64,000 nucleotides of DNA, from contig VZSE01002468.1 in the NCBI GenBank assembly GCA_013398275.1, positions 761,029 through 825,028 of the forward strand, in the 5' to 3' direction. The notes below the pieces were generated by a model. It was not told the origin of the DNA. It did no database searches and worked only from the letters and a program-made list of their open reading frames with translations. Origin of the DNA: Promerops cafer. Its lineage: Eukaryota > Chordata > Aves > Passeriformes > Nectariniidae. Positions 27,501 through 39,688 of the stretch are shown piece after piece (within the stretch, counting starts at the first letter, position 1; the number at the start of each line of letters is the position of its first letter). The translations under genes and the position numbers were made by a program.

Positions 27501-30500
27501 ACGATCTTCAACTGTTCCGGATGCTTATCAGCAAACTAAAGAAACATCACCCAGATAAATCAATCACAAAATAACTGCACACCTGGTGGAGAACACCACT
27601 TTTAGAAAAAAAAATCATTGCTTACTGTTAGCCTTAAGGGCATTTCAAGAGTCTATCCTGGTTTGCTTCAAATTCATACTTCCCCTAAAGATTTTGAATG
27701 TAGAGTCCTAGGTGCATATGCTGTGTACTAGCAAGACAAAATTGGAAAAGGTGGCAAATCCTCAGTAGAAGACAACTGGAATGAAACACTGTCTTTATGA
27801 ATTACTCAAATTGTCATTAGTCCACAAGATGATGTTTAGTAAAGTCCAAAGCATCCATTTATTACTTCCATACCTGCACTTTACTTTCTATACTGCCCAC
27901 AGATGATGGCTGTGAGCCTTCTAAAGGCATCTTCAAATTGGCAGAATAGGTAAAAGAACAACATCCCCTATCACCATTCAGACTCTGCAATATTGGGGCA
28001 CCTACAAAGACTGATGCAGATGATTCAAGTGAGTGCCTGTGTCTGCCAACTATATCACACAGGATATCCTCAAAGTAACATCTGACTAAGAGATCAATTC
28101 CAAGTTTTAACTGCTGTAACCTGAAAAGGTGTATCACAAATTATATTGAAAGATTTTGCATCACAGCTGACAGCAGATCTTAAATGAAGAGTCATCACAA
28201 GTTGAGGAATCAATGTTTTGACACCATGAAACTGTACAGCATACTTGTAAGCAAACACTGCCATTACATAAAAAAGGTGACTTTATATAGCCTTAATAAA
28301 AAAATCCGTAAATACATATTTAAAAAAATTTATTGCACAAATTCTGATGCAGGCAGTGATCTGAGAAGAAAACAAACGACAACTACATAAATTAATTCTC
28401 AGATTTCCAAACCTGATTTCCTGTCTTTCAGCATTCAATAGCTTACAGGGTCTTAATGCTCTTTCAAAACTGATTATAAACAAACATACGGACATTAATT
28501 GCAAATCTTTGAGTCCTCATGGGGAGTTTCAAAGACCAGGCCTGCTGTGCTGTTTACTTGCATTTCCCTTCCCTCTCCTTAAGCATGCACTCATGCTTGG
28601 TGCCACAAATGCTTCCATCAGAGCAAGCAGAACTGGCACAACTCCAAGGCAAATTGCCATTTTGCTATTAGAAATGCACCAGAGCTGATAGAAGTGAGCT
28701 AATAAATTAAAATTCAAATAAAAAGGGGTTAAGAGAAGCAAGCTCTTATTCTTTTCTTTTATAGGTGCAAGAGCAGCAGTGCTCCAATGATCTTGAATCT
28801 GAGATATAACTCATTACCTGTACTCTGAAGAGGGAGAAGCAGGGTATAAATTTAACAAGGTAAAAAAGTCTCTTTCAATCCAAGAGAGCAGAGAAAGACA
28901 GAAGAACCTCAGAAATTTGTAAACATTTGTTTATAATTTTGTTATCTATTTAAATATAAAGATAAAATTTCAGAACAGTGCTGAAGACCAGCAGAGACTC
29001 AATGGTATTTATAAGGCATTGGTCCTACTCACATGGGATACAGAACCTCAGAGTTGGAGTCCTGCAAAAAATATTTTGTAGAAAAAGTTCTGCTTCAAAA
29101 ACTGACAGTCTAACCAGGCATATCAAACAAGTGTGAGGAAAAAGTGTTATACATTTCCCATTTGGAAGACGGAGAACCTAAGTAAAAAGTGATAAAGGAT
29201 GCGATAGAAGGAGGATCTCTGAAGCTCATTCTCAGTTTAAGCTGTGGTATCTAAACAACACAGTCACCCAAGGAGCATTTAGGAGGAGCTAAAAGCTGCA
29301 TTCTGATGGGCACAGGTCAAACTAAGGCTCAGTCACATCTTCTCTGGTTCCACAACTGTAGCTGTTTTCCCTGCACTAGACTGTAACTGCTGCAGTCTTG
29401 AGAACACACAAGGTGGCAGATCCTTAACATTCCAATTCCTGAATGAGTACTGCAGATTCAGATGAGGACCAGGATCATGTTTTGGAAGGAAATACTAAAC
29501 TGCTGAGAAGCACAACAGCCTTCACTGCCTGAAAGCAGCAAGTTTCTGTCAGCTTTACAAGTTACTGCTTTTGTGGGTCATTAACTTCCAGCTCCAGGCA
29601 GATTAAGATGAATCACCAAAGCATTTACCAGTGGCAAGACCCTTGGCTGAGAGGGAGGACCAAAGGCAGGGCTGAGGAACTCAATCCTCAACAAAAACAT
29701 TCCAGTCTAGACACCCGATGTTCAGTTATCACACAAATATTTGGGTGATAGTGAGCAGCTCAACTGTGTCTTGAGATCACACAGATGTCCTTGAGTTAAA
29801 TACTTTAAAATGCAAAAAAAGATCAAGTCAAGCACAGAACCAGCCCAAAGTTTTGGCTGACAGAGCATCACATACAGCAGGTGAGAATTCCTGCCTCTTC
29901 CTTCATCAGCTTCTCTGACATTTTTAAGATTTTTACACCAATATTTTTACACAGATCATACAGATCATCCAATTTAATTACAGCTCCTACTGTCTTCTCA
30001 TATGAAAAGAAGGTTGGGTTTCATTTGTTTTTAAAATTTATGTGGTCTGTTCCCAACAACAATCATATATTCATGTAATCTTGTTCACAAAGCAGGAAGA
30101 ACCACTGAGACTGCCATCTCTCCATTTCAGCTTGAGTGGAGATTCACAAATCACCTAATCCTTTATCTTTTATGGTCAAGTTACATCCTTGTCCTACCCT
30201 CACCACTTTTTAGGCTTCAGGGTAGATAAACAAACCCCTTTTTAATCTGTTTCAGCAGCTCAGTGCAATTATTATGGAAATTAAAAGGGTATCTCTTCTT
30301 TCAACTCCACTGAATTACATTCAGAAGTTGCTAATCTCTTTGCAACTTAAAACTACAGTATTCAAGTATCCCATAATCATGGACATTAGGAGTTGATACT
30401 ACAGGCATTTATCTACTTGTCAACAGGACTGTTTTCAGAAGCAGAGTAGTTTCACTCTTTTCCCCAGCCTGAAGTCAACAAACTGGATCATACTGTTTCC

Positions 30501-33500
30501 AACTAACAGCAAAGGGAATCCAGAAAAGACAGCCTGCCTTAGCTCCACCTGTAAGCACAACCAAAGAACCTATTATTAGCCACTTGTGTTAATTCATGTT
30601 AAGTCTCCAAGAAGAAACAAGAAAGTACAAATAAAACTATTAAACATTCCAAGAGAAAGAAAAAATTTTGACTGTGAAGAGAGAAAATGCTTCCATGATG
30701 CAATTTTAGACTGGCATTTTCAGAACAGTTTGGTATTACTGAGCTTTCTCCCTTTCTGACAAAGCAGCTGCCTGTTTCCTTCTGACACCCAGATTTCTTT
30801 TAATCAATGAAGACAGGATGCTGTGTTCTGATAAAATGCCCTTCCTGGCCATCCCTGGTAGAGAGAATTAAAAGCCTTGCCAATCCTTTTGAAGTGCAAA
30901 TCTTTACCAAGTAGGTTTCATGCCTCTTGTTATTGTTGCCTCTCAGAAGAGCACAGTTTAGGTGCAACACCAAACACTGGACTGTTTACGTATCTTCTAA
31001 AATGCATCTTACCTTGCAGTTGAGATCCCATGATCTCTGCCTGCACTTCCACTCTCCTCTTTCTGCATTCCCAAATCTCACATTGTTCATGCAAAAAACC
31101 TTGATAACTCCATGGCAAAGAAGCTCGTTCCTCAAGTGGCAGAATCACATATCTGATGGGGCGACAGATTTTTTTCTTCAAGCTCCTTGCCTGACCTGCA
31201 GTGTGCTCTGGAAGACACATATCTGTACAGGATGGGCACACTTGAGCCTCCAGCTTGTACCCTGACAGCACTCTGGGAGAAAACACAGCCAGCTGCATCA
31301 CTCTGATCTTAAATTTAAAGCCAAAAAGACACCAGCTTTTTTCTGGCCAAGAACCAAGTACAGCTATACAAAGACAGTCCAGGGGCCCAGTCAGCAGTTT
31401 AAAATACATTTCTCTAGAGCACTGTACAGGGTATAAGTTAATAAGCTCTGCCAGGGGGCCACAGCAGGTTATCAGTGGAGAATGAGGCATGCAAGGTGCT
31501 CTAAGGGCAAAGCAGTGCTGTAACTCAGCTGTGAAATAGCAGCTTGATCACAGATTGCAATGTGTATATGGAACTGCCCCAGTATGTATTTATTTCTTGA
31601 CCATAGTTTAGGCAGTAAACTTGAGAAAATTTAAGATATCAACCAAATTTCCTCCAGCATTTCACAACGACATTAACCTCTACTTCATGCTACACTTTCC
31701 CCTTCCTGATGAGCTCGATTGCAATTAGAGAAGGGGAACAATTTAACCTTTAATGTTTAAAAAAACAAAAAGCAGCATCTTGAAAACAACTTTCTATTAT
31801 CTAGAGGAACACCACGTTGCTCATTCATCTCAGTGTGCAGATCATTTTTAGCTCAACTAAATTAAAATTACTGTAACACAATTTTTTAGCAAAGACATCT
31901 CTCTTGAAAAGGTAAATTTAACATTCAAAAATTGGACTGCATGAGACACAGATCAAATGATTGTTCATTCAGAAGCATCAGATGATTTAATATGTATTCA
32001 CTATAAACTGGAAGACAGGAATCCTTTCCTCCTTTCCGGAAGCTATTTCTGCTCCAGCTCACATGCACAACTTCAGCAGCTCTGAGCTGACAGAGCTCTT
32101 CCTTTGGTCCTACTGTGGATAAATCAAGCCAGAAACTAAGCTGAGAAAAACACAACTGGACAGAGGGACTATCCAAAGGAAGCCCAGTGGGAGCCGCAGA
32201 TAGGTATTTTTTCTTCCAGTCAAGAAGACTTCATCAAAATACCAACTGAACCAACATACTATAGCCTTGAATTGCATCCAGTAGCAGAGAGACTGCAATA
32301 CAAGTTACAGGATTCTCCATGAGCTCTTTATCTGACTTACAGATAGATGCCCATGCCTGAAAGAGTAACACCCTTTGCAGACGATATTACCAAGGATGCA
32401 GTTTCAAAAGAACAAGTCAATAGAATAAAAGAAAGGAATGCTGCAGTGTAGCTTTCATCAATATAAATGGCTTAGCAATATTCACAGATTTCACAGAGAT
32501 CTTCTTGCTGCAATCTATTTCAATTTGCAAAGCTAAGAGAAGTTAAAGTGATAACCTTTAGTTGAAGGGCAATTACTTCTTGTACTTCAAGTAATAAAAT
32601 GCCCTTTGCAGATAAAACAAAAAAAAAGGCATCAATACTGTAAGTCAGGGCATGCATTTATCAGATAGGTTTTTTAATCTAAGAGACACAGCATTCCAGC
32701 CAGAGGTCAGTGTGGAATAGAGGGAAGTGACCAGCCAGCATTCTACAGGCAGCAGCTTATCCTCTTGGTTCTGCATAGCACAGGCTCCAACCCTACCTTC
32801 ACCTATTTCTCCATCAAGCTGAGAGATCCATGGTTAGACCAGCTGGTTATTTTCCAGACAGGTGCCCAACCCACAGGGAATGGGTTCAAGTTACAGATGC
32901 AACCTTTAAGTCACTCTACAGAGTATTCTTACTTTGAGGAAAACATGCATTAATTCTGATATGTTTTTCTCAGCTTTCCTTTCCCTGTGGCTCCAAGCCT
33001 TATCAAGCTGAAGCAGAGTGAAGCTGACAGGAATAGTCTTCGGAGATTTTGCCAGGAATTTGAATAGAAATAGAAAAACTAAGCAGAGCATGGACACGTT
33101 CCTTCTGCTGGTGTTTGCCAAAAGCTCTCAGTGGCAGCACAGACAAACAAAATGTGCTTGTAGAGTCAAGGAAAATCACACTGATGGGTTTTCATGCACT
33201 TGGAAAGCTAACAATGATAACAAAAACACACAACTTCACAGAACATGAAGTTGTTCAAAGCAGAACTGTTCTGAATCCTTTATTTTTCAAGGGAAGTTTT
33301 AATATGCCTATTTACATTAAGACTTGCCAAGTCCTCATTTTGGCTGGTTAAAAGCTGTAAATTGTTGTAGCAGTAGCATCACCTAGCATATACATGGCAC
33401 TACATGGGAGAAAAAGCTATCGAGAATGTCTGAAAATCACTGAACTCAAAGGACAAGAAACAACAGCATAAAGATCAAACAGGACTGGCTACATTGTATG

Positions 33501-36500
33501 AATATATATAGAATAAATAGCTCCATGTGATTTATTTTTTTCTAGTGGCTGGAAGGGACAGAATACAAAAAGAGATGTACTAGAAATGGACACAAGAGCT
33601 CCCCAAGAAAGGGTAAGGCAAAAAAGCAGGGAAAAGGGGAAGAATAATAAAAAATTAACAAAATAGATAGGACAGGCTCAAAAGTAATTTGAATCAGATG
33701 AGGAAGTTTTGAAACTAACATAGAACTTGCCTGAGGAAGTGGGGATTCAAAAGAAGATGAGAAGACAGATGTGTTCTGAGTAGCTCACTGGGGATAAAGT
33801 GAGGAGCTGAGCACTCAGGAGAAAAGGCAGTAACTCCAGAAGTCAGCACACAAGACCAAAGCAAAAAAATGAAAGACTAGTCAAATTTCTAATCTCAGAA
33901 ATGGGGCCCAAACCATACAAGTGCTCAGCTGCACACAGGCTGTCTGAATGTGATATTAAGTGCCTAGTGACAGGTACAGAAAACCAGTCTCTGAATGTGT
34001 TATGTGCAATTCTGTTAGGAAGTACACAAAAGACATGTGAGAGACTGACAGTAAAACAAGTGGGTTAAAATGATATTCAAGGTGTTGTCTATCCTTCTAT
34101 AAAACTGATATTGCCACCTTCAAATTGTTCTTCCCAAATTAAATTTCTGATCAGTACACAGAATAAGAAAGGCATCCAGATACACAGTTCGTTACCATTA
34201 CAGTGCATTTATAGGAACAGCTAGACATCCCCACAAAATCATTCACCAAACCAAGAGCAAACTGTGGGACGACGAAGAGCAGACAAGTAATTAACTGCTG
34301 TGATTTCAAAAAGCAACAAAATACTTCAGTGATTACAACTGCGATTAAGAACATCCAACAAACATCACCTTTCTGATTCACATTACCCACTTGTCTTCCA
34401 TCCTTTTCTTTCCACTAATATTCACACCGTATCTAACAGAATATTATGGTGAGGACACAATGTAAATAGGATATATATGTACAGATGGACATGAGAGATC
34501 AACTGTAATTACTACATACTGGTAACATCAATATTTTTCTTCACACTAACAGAAGTAAAAGAAACACAAGACTGGGTAAAAATTATATTGCAAAGGTGGA
34601 AGAGAGCAGTGGAAAAACTACTTAATCTAGCCTTACACTTTCTAACATCAAATTCACTTGCTGCACTGGTGAGTATCCTACCACAGTTTGGTATTTAGAA
34701 TACCTAAGGAAATCCAGGGCTGAATACCGGTGTGATGCACTGCAGAATCTCATTTCTGTCTCCTCACTCCTTCACTCCCACCTCACTCTCCCTTCTGCAG
34801 TTTCTAGTCACATACTTTCACACTGACCTTGAATTTGACAGAATTCCCAACACTACACTAGATTTACAAATATGATTAAGGTATGAGAATAGGATACATT
34901 AGAGATGTTCTCCAGCCAGATCCAATTAATCACGCTACAGAAACACACATTCATGAACATAATTTCCAGTGTTGTGACAATCCATAGATTAAGCAAGCCA
35001 AGCCCATCTGTAGAGAGAAAGGACAGAGCCCTCTACTGGGTGAGAAACGCAGCTCCTCCTGTCCTTCCCCTGCACTCCACTGAACGCACGTGGGGGGATT
35101 CAATTCTCCAAACATCCAGTCCACAAAATGGTATCAAATTGTTTAGGTTGATCTGAGACTCAAAGGATTGGCCTGCAGAACCCAGATTTCTGCCGTTTCT
35201 ACATTAAAAGCACAGAGAAGAACATTCTTCCCATAGGTTTAAGAGACTAATGTAACATCCCATCTCTAGGTGAAACAGGAAAACCCAGTGTTCCCTTATG
35301 CCAGCATCCACTGTCAGCCCAGGTCTGGCAATAGAGTTCAGCAGTGTTACTCCCATCACACATCTCACAGATGGCTTTTCTTACTGCTCCTCAACTAAAC
35401 TCTTTCCTTGTACAGCCCCTGCCTGAAGAGACAGCCCTTAACTTGTTCAGGGGAATAGCTGAAACTTTCCACCTGCATAAGGCTTCATCACAGCAGCAGC
35501 TGCAAACTATTGCTCACATGCAGAATGAGGAGTGATGAAATACCAGAGTATGGTCAGACAGCAGATGATGGCACAAGGGAAGGGCAAGGATCAAGTGTTC
35601 ATACTAGCATATTCCAGGAAAACAACTATCTTTTTCCTTTCTCAGTCATCCTATCTGAAAAACAAAGCTAGAAGTAACACTTTTCATTCATCAGCATTAT
35701 TGTTTTCCTTCTTGTAGATTACAAAACACTCACAAAAGTGTCTGCTCAGCCTGTAATAACCCAGCCTGCACCAACTCCCATCCATAGGCAAACTTTTCAA
35801 TCAGAAAGTTCTTCTAAGGTTTGCTACAAGTTTCCATTGCAACCTTTTGCACAACAAAATCATGCTGCGTTCACACTGTTTGCCTCTAAAACCGGGGGTT
35901 ACTGATATTGATTCTTTGGAGACCACAGTAAAACAACACCATTGAGGAGAAAGTGTGATAGCTGGAGATCTGTTCAAGTTCCTCATGTAGAACAGATGGG
36001 GCTACAACTCCTGACCTGGGCATGCCATGCTCAGAGTTAACAGGCACTCACTCACTGGTCACACAGCCAAGCAACTCCTCCAACACAGCATGCATTTCTT
36101 TTCACTTTTCGAAAGATCTTGTGAGTGGAAGCAGCAGAAAAACTCCAGTTTTTGGTGTCATCTTGACTTTCACTGTCTCACATCCTGTCCTTGAACTTCC
36201 TTCAAGTACCAAATAAGAGTTGTTCAACCTTTGACAGCATAGAAAGTCTTTGGAGCATTTTTGGGTTGAGACATTAACGGCAGAAAAAGGAATGGATACA
36301 AAAATCTTACAATGCTTTTAAAAACAGAGAGAACACACTCTCAAAGTAACACTTTTACTTTTAAAATCTACATTTAAAATCACTTCAGTGGCAAACACAC
36401 TACTCTGTTCAAAATATTTTTTACAAGTTAACTGAACAGCAGTCAAAGAATATCTGTACCTACATGCCCTGAAAACACACCCCTTCTCATTATCAATTAT

Positions 36501-39500
36501 TTTCTGTCAGCAGACTTGTGTCTACCCTCCAAAATCATAAATAATCACATTTTCTGATGAAAAAATGAACACTCAGTTTATTTCAACATTATTCAGAGAT
36601 GGAGTAAAGAACAGAGCCAAAAGAGAGCTACTTGACCAGTAAGAAACAGAAGTCTGCTAAATCCAAGAGGTAGACACAGATGCTGTGGTAAAAATTAAAG
36701 AGCTCTACAGATCCAAATTATGAACAGGCTCTTCATAAGCACTCTTAATTCACAAACTCCAGTACAATGACCCCAGTCATGGAGTGGTTCTGGAAACCTC
36801 TTCACCTTCACTAATAAGGAAGGGTGAGAGCAACTCTTCCAATTCTACAACAACTGCTCAGAGTTTGCATTTGATTTGTAGATAGGAAAGAGGAAAGCAA
36901 AGCAGAGGAAAACACAGAACATCTAAATCACACCCATCTCTGAATGACAAGGACAAAAGGCAGGCAGTGAAAGAGGGTATCTTGTAACGAAAAACTCTCA
37001 ATTTAAGTGCAGCTTGGTCCAGACTGGTGCAGAGAATGCCTTCCATGTCCTACCTGCTCTGCAGATTAACAGATCTTGGCCCTGCAGGCCTCTTAATTCA
37101 CAAAGTTTTATCAACACAGCTGCAGTCTAAGAGCAGCTCAGGTCATCTGTGACTGAAGCTATGTGGCTTTCAGCTACCCTTCAGCAGTTGTACTGCCACA
37201 AGTTTCCGTGAGTGGGAGAGGTTTATCTTTAGCACTGACAGGAGCTAAAGACATTCTTGGAAAAGCATGGCTCTTCACTGTCTAATAAACCTTGTTTCTC
37301 TGCATGCCTTGACCTCATGAGCTTCCTCTGTGAAAGACCCAGGGGTCTCTCAGGTCTTTTCTAATACAGAATTCCAGAACAGCAGGAAATATGCAGACAA
37401 CATATTCCACTGCAATATAAAGCAGACATACAACAGTATCATTGTGCACTATCTAGATGAAGCTATCAGTGACCTGAAAATAATATAAAGAGAAACAGAA
37501 TATACATAAATTCTAGGCAGGTATGCTCTTACTGAAAGTAAGTGAAGGTAAAACTGACAATCTTGTTATTTGCACAAATACTGACAGAACTCCAGGGAAC
37601 TGCTGAGAAAACAGCACTTGGCCTTTTCCTCTATCAGAACATAAAACACTGCATGTGCCAGTGAATGATTTCACATTGTGGACACAGCCAGTGCCTGTAT
37701 TGCAGGCAGACCCTTGGTTGACCTTATCAGTTCCTGGAGCACAGGCCTTGGTATCAAAGCCAAATCCCAGCATCATTATTTTCAGCACCTCCTTGACAGG
37801 CAGTTCTTTGCTCTCCGAACTCACTGACCACAGAGGCTGGGAGGCAATGGCCACAGGCCTTTGCTAAGTGCTAAACATCCCCTTGGGATCACACTCCCCA
37901 CTGCGTGTGTTCTCTGCAGAGATTCTCTACTCTCTCCTTACCAGTGCAAACTGAGAAAACACCATTTCCCTTCAGCCCAACATACACAACCGTAGCTACC
38001 ACAGATGATCACTAACTGTGGAGGGCACACAGAGTTTCTACACTTAGTGGTGAGCACAGAAATTCTGTTTCTTGGTTTGGTGCTCCACAAGGAAGCAACT
38101 TCTACTCAGCTGCGCTGAGCTGCACTGGATCTCATCATCAACTGTTACTTGACTTAGTGGATTCTGCTTCTCTAGTACTAAGTAACATCTTCATGGTTGC
38201 TCAAGTAAAAGGAGCTTCACAGCTTTTTAACTTCGGAGGCAGGAAAAAGGGAAAATGATAGGCTGAACATTTCTTGGGTGTTTGCACTTGGCAGATTAAA
38301 CGTCAGTAACCCTAGATGAAAAGCTTCAGTGTTGCTAAACAGTCAAATTTACAGTTTCTCATTATGTTAACTGACACAAAACATCATACTTCAACTTATC
38401 CGAGAGCTCTCCTGACTTTTGTCCTCTTACTTTTCTAAAAAGGTAAAATCAGGACAGAGAAATCAAAAGGAAAAAATTAAACAGTAAATTAACACCTAAC
38501 CTCCCTGCCTTCCCCTCCAAATAATCCCAGATTAGACTAGCAAAACAGAATCTCATCAGGTGCAGGTGTTCTTCCTTTTATTCCCTGGCACAGAAGCACA
38601 AAGTAGACAATGACACCCAAGACTCTCATTTCATATGCATGATACAGATACGCACTTCCACTGAGACTTATACATGAATAAGAATCTTGTTTACTCCCAA
38701 CCACAGACAAGTCCGTAATTAATTTCTTTTAACTTTCGTGAGACTGCCTTGCACTGGGAAACAAGGTTGTGCAGTATAATGCACTAGGCTAGAGAATATT
38801 AAACAGTAACAACTCACTTCTTGCATGACCAACTAAAATTAACTCTACATATGCCCTCTCTGCAAACTATCTGGAAGCGTTACAGTTTACTGGCAAGACC
38901 AGGTTATACTGAAAAGCCATCAGCTTCCAACAAGGACAGATCACCTTATTCACCCTTGAGTGTGACTTCAATAAGACTTCCATTTCTCTACTGCTTGTCA
39001 CTCAGAAGCATTTCACCAAGATTCTTCTTTGTCTGTATAAATCTGTATACACTACTTCTGTATTTCGCTCAAACATTTACCACATGCAGAAACAGAGTGC
39101 CCTCTAGCTCGGGCCAAACTCAAAGAGAATTTTCCTAAGGCTCTGTCTCCTTAAAATCCAGCACTTAGAGCCACAGGAGACAGCAAGAGCACTATGAGCT
39201 GTATCCTTACCTGTCCTGGGGTCAAACAGCTGGTTGGCCTCCAAATCTGTGAAAGTGCTGAAGCAGATGGGGCACTTAAAAGAGGCGCGGTTGGTGGAGT
39301 CTCTCTCGTCGGTCTCGATCCTGCGGCGCATGTGGTCCAGCTTGTACTTGACCACGTTGACAAGCAGGCGGTAGTTGATGAAGTAATAGTTATGGCGCGT
39401 GGTTTTGCCGTCGGGAGCTGTCTCGACCCTCATCCTGCATTTGATGAACTTGTCACCCTTGAGGGTGTTGAGGACAGCCCTCAGCTGCTTCCTGTCAAAC

Positions 39501-39658
39501 TTCAGGAGCTCCAGCATGTCCTCCTCCTTCACGCAGGGGTTCCTGATGAGGATGTCCAGAGCCAAAGCATGCTCAATGCCATAAAATCCACGCACCACAT
39601 ACTTGGCAAGACGTTTGAGAGCTGCTGGGACCTCAGTGAGGACGTCTGGGTCAGTCAT
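99..39658 (-). CDS. GTF2E1: TFIIE alpha subunit, spliced CDS of four coding exons
   Basis: This is the large subunit of general transcription factor TFIIE, a nuclear protein that pairs with TFIIE beta, joins the RNA polymerase II pre-initiation complex, recruits TFIIH and supports promoter opening. The exons 39658-39211, 8605-8404, 3710-3463 and 529-99 have GT/AG borders and compatible phases and total 1329 nt, giving 442 residues plus stop; human has 439. Seen in the protein: a winged-helix region near residues 9-105, and a zinc ribbon with cysteines 129, 132, 154 and 157. A helical linker follows, then a Gly/Ala-rich stretch (about 221-234), a Ser/Glu-rich part (about 354-369) and an acidic tail (382-397). 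In the tail, F390 and V393 correspond to the human residues known to bind the TFIIH p62 PH domain. The start codon is the one that gives the family N-terminus (MTDPDVLTEV). The identification rests on near-identity to the vertebrate family and is very secure. Confidence 0.97.
530..3462 (-). other. GTF2E1: GTF2E1 last intron (2,933 bp)
   Basis: The boundaries are fixed by the flanking coding exons. Apart from an A-rich AAAC repeat near 1451-1548 and a 15-nt inverted repeat at 3019-3033, I see nothing. The short open frames show no family resemblance. Confidence 0.85.
1451..1548. repeat. A-rich simple repeat (AAT, AAAC and A/C runs)
   Basis: About 98 bp of low-complexity sequence on the plus strand: AAT units, then AAAC units, then A runs broken by CCCC or CCCCC. 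Similar AAAC/AACCCC tracts recur at 46.9 kb and are frequent in bird introns. It could be the degraded tail of a retroelement, but no body is recognisable. Confidence 0.8.
3463..3710 (-). CDS. GTF2E1: GTF2E1 third coding exon
   Basis: It encodes residues 217-299 and the first base of codon 300. The start is a low-complexity Gly/Ala segment (AAGAGSGAAAGLAGG), followed by the conserved YEDLYTQNVVISMEDQEDL and ERPIWLRESTVQGAY blocks. The acceptor is tttcatgtag and the donor gtaaga. The Gly/Ala part is the least conserved segment relative to human, which has an Ala/Thr/Gly-rich stretch here. Confidence 0.95.
3711..8403 (-). other. GTF2E1: GTF2E1 intron between second and third coding exons (4,693 bp)
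   Basis: Bounded by donor gtggga and acceptor tttcatgtag. It includes an AT-rich stretch around 6900-7150. I see no coding potential, RNA gene or clear transposon. Confidence 0.85.
8404..8605 (-). CDS. GTF2E1: GTF2E1 second coding exon
   Basis: It encodes residues 150-216 and two bases of codon 217. It begins after a tttag acceptor with the second zinc-ribbon pair, C154 and C157 (TFRCTFCETEV). The conserved helical segment containing [20 protein letters not shown] follows. It ends at ...LKQ with donor gtggga, a weaker donor than those of the other GTF2E1 introns. Length 202 nt; the phase matches both neighbours. Confidence 0.95.
22177..22320 (-). mobile_element. Degraded CR1-like LINE fragment (3' region)
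   Basis: The plus strand reads like the reverse complement of the end of a CR1 element: a ggacct-type start, then words such as cttgaaaactcctaagggtggagactgcacaacatctctg. These parallel the remembered CR1 consensus (a 'tggagactccacaacctctctggg'-type stretch) with many substitutions. Direction is therefore minus. No target-site duplication or intact coding frame is visible. The edges are approximate and the family call is from memory, so a RepeatMasker search would be decisive. Confidence 0.5.
26616..26641. repeat. Perfect 11-bp inverted repeat with 4-nt loop
   Basis: The arms CAAGGTGCTTT and AAAGCACCTTG are exact reverse complements around ATTA. It lies deep in the GTF2E1 large intron, away from any exon. 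It could fold as a hairpin in RNA or DNA. The stem is too short for a microRNA precursor. Confidence 0.85.
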
Positions 39659-39688
39659 AGCAGGTCCAGATCATGAGCTTCATGTATA
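39211..39688 (-). CDS. GTF2E1: GTF2E1 first coding exon (ATG at 39658) with 30 nt of 5' UTR
   Basis: The coding part 39658-39211 encodes residues 1-149 and the first base of codon 150. It covers the whole winged-helix region and the first zinc-ribbon cysteine pair, C129 and C132, in FKCPICFSTF. On the minus strand it is preceded by a polypyrimidine tract and AG acceptor (AG at 39690-39689), so 39688-39659 is 5' UTR within the same exon. The donor is ACAG followed by gtaagg, starting at 39210. The acceptor ahead of the start codon shows that at least one more upstream, non-coding exon exists. Confidence 0.96.
39651..39683 (-). promoter_or_regulatory. Upstream ORF overlapping the GTF2E1 start codon
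   Basis: After the 5' acceptor, an ATG at 39683-39681 opens a 10-codon frame (MKLMIWTCYD) that ends in TGA at 39653-39651. The GTF2E1 ATG at 39658-39656 lies inside it in another frame, so the short frame stops 5 nt past the main ATG. A second in-frame ATG lies at its codon 4. Both upstream ATGs have poor context (T or C at -3, A at +4), whereas the main ATG has G at -3. This fits leaky scanning with mild translational damping, but the effect is an inference. The exon border comes from the acceptor only, not from a transcript. Confidence 0.6.

Larger units (their letters stand above)
8606..39210 (-). other. GTF2E1: GTF2E1 large intron (30,605 bp) interrupting the zinc ribbon
   Basis: It splits codon 150, between the two cysteine pairs of the zinc ribbon. 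Contents that I can name: a CR1-like relic near 22.18-22.32 kb, a perfect hairpin at 26616-26641 and a 13-bp direct repeat (27432-27444 and 27452-27464). There are also pyrimidine-rich stretches on the plus strand near 11.86-12.26 and 13.17-13.38 kb. The longest open frame (minus strand, 31490-30930, 186 codons) resembles nothing I know. The rest is unremarkable AT-rich intron, though it is large enough to hold unseen enhancers or non-coding RNAs. Confidence 0.85.

Noticed and set aside
39194..39676. 160-codon open frame on the plus strand
   Set aside because: It is the antisense shadow of the GTF2E1 first coding exon.
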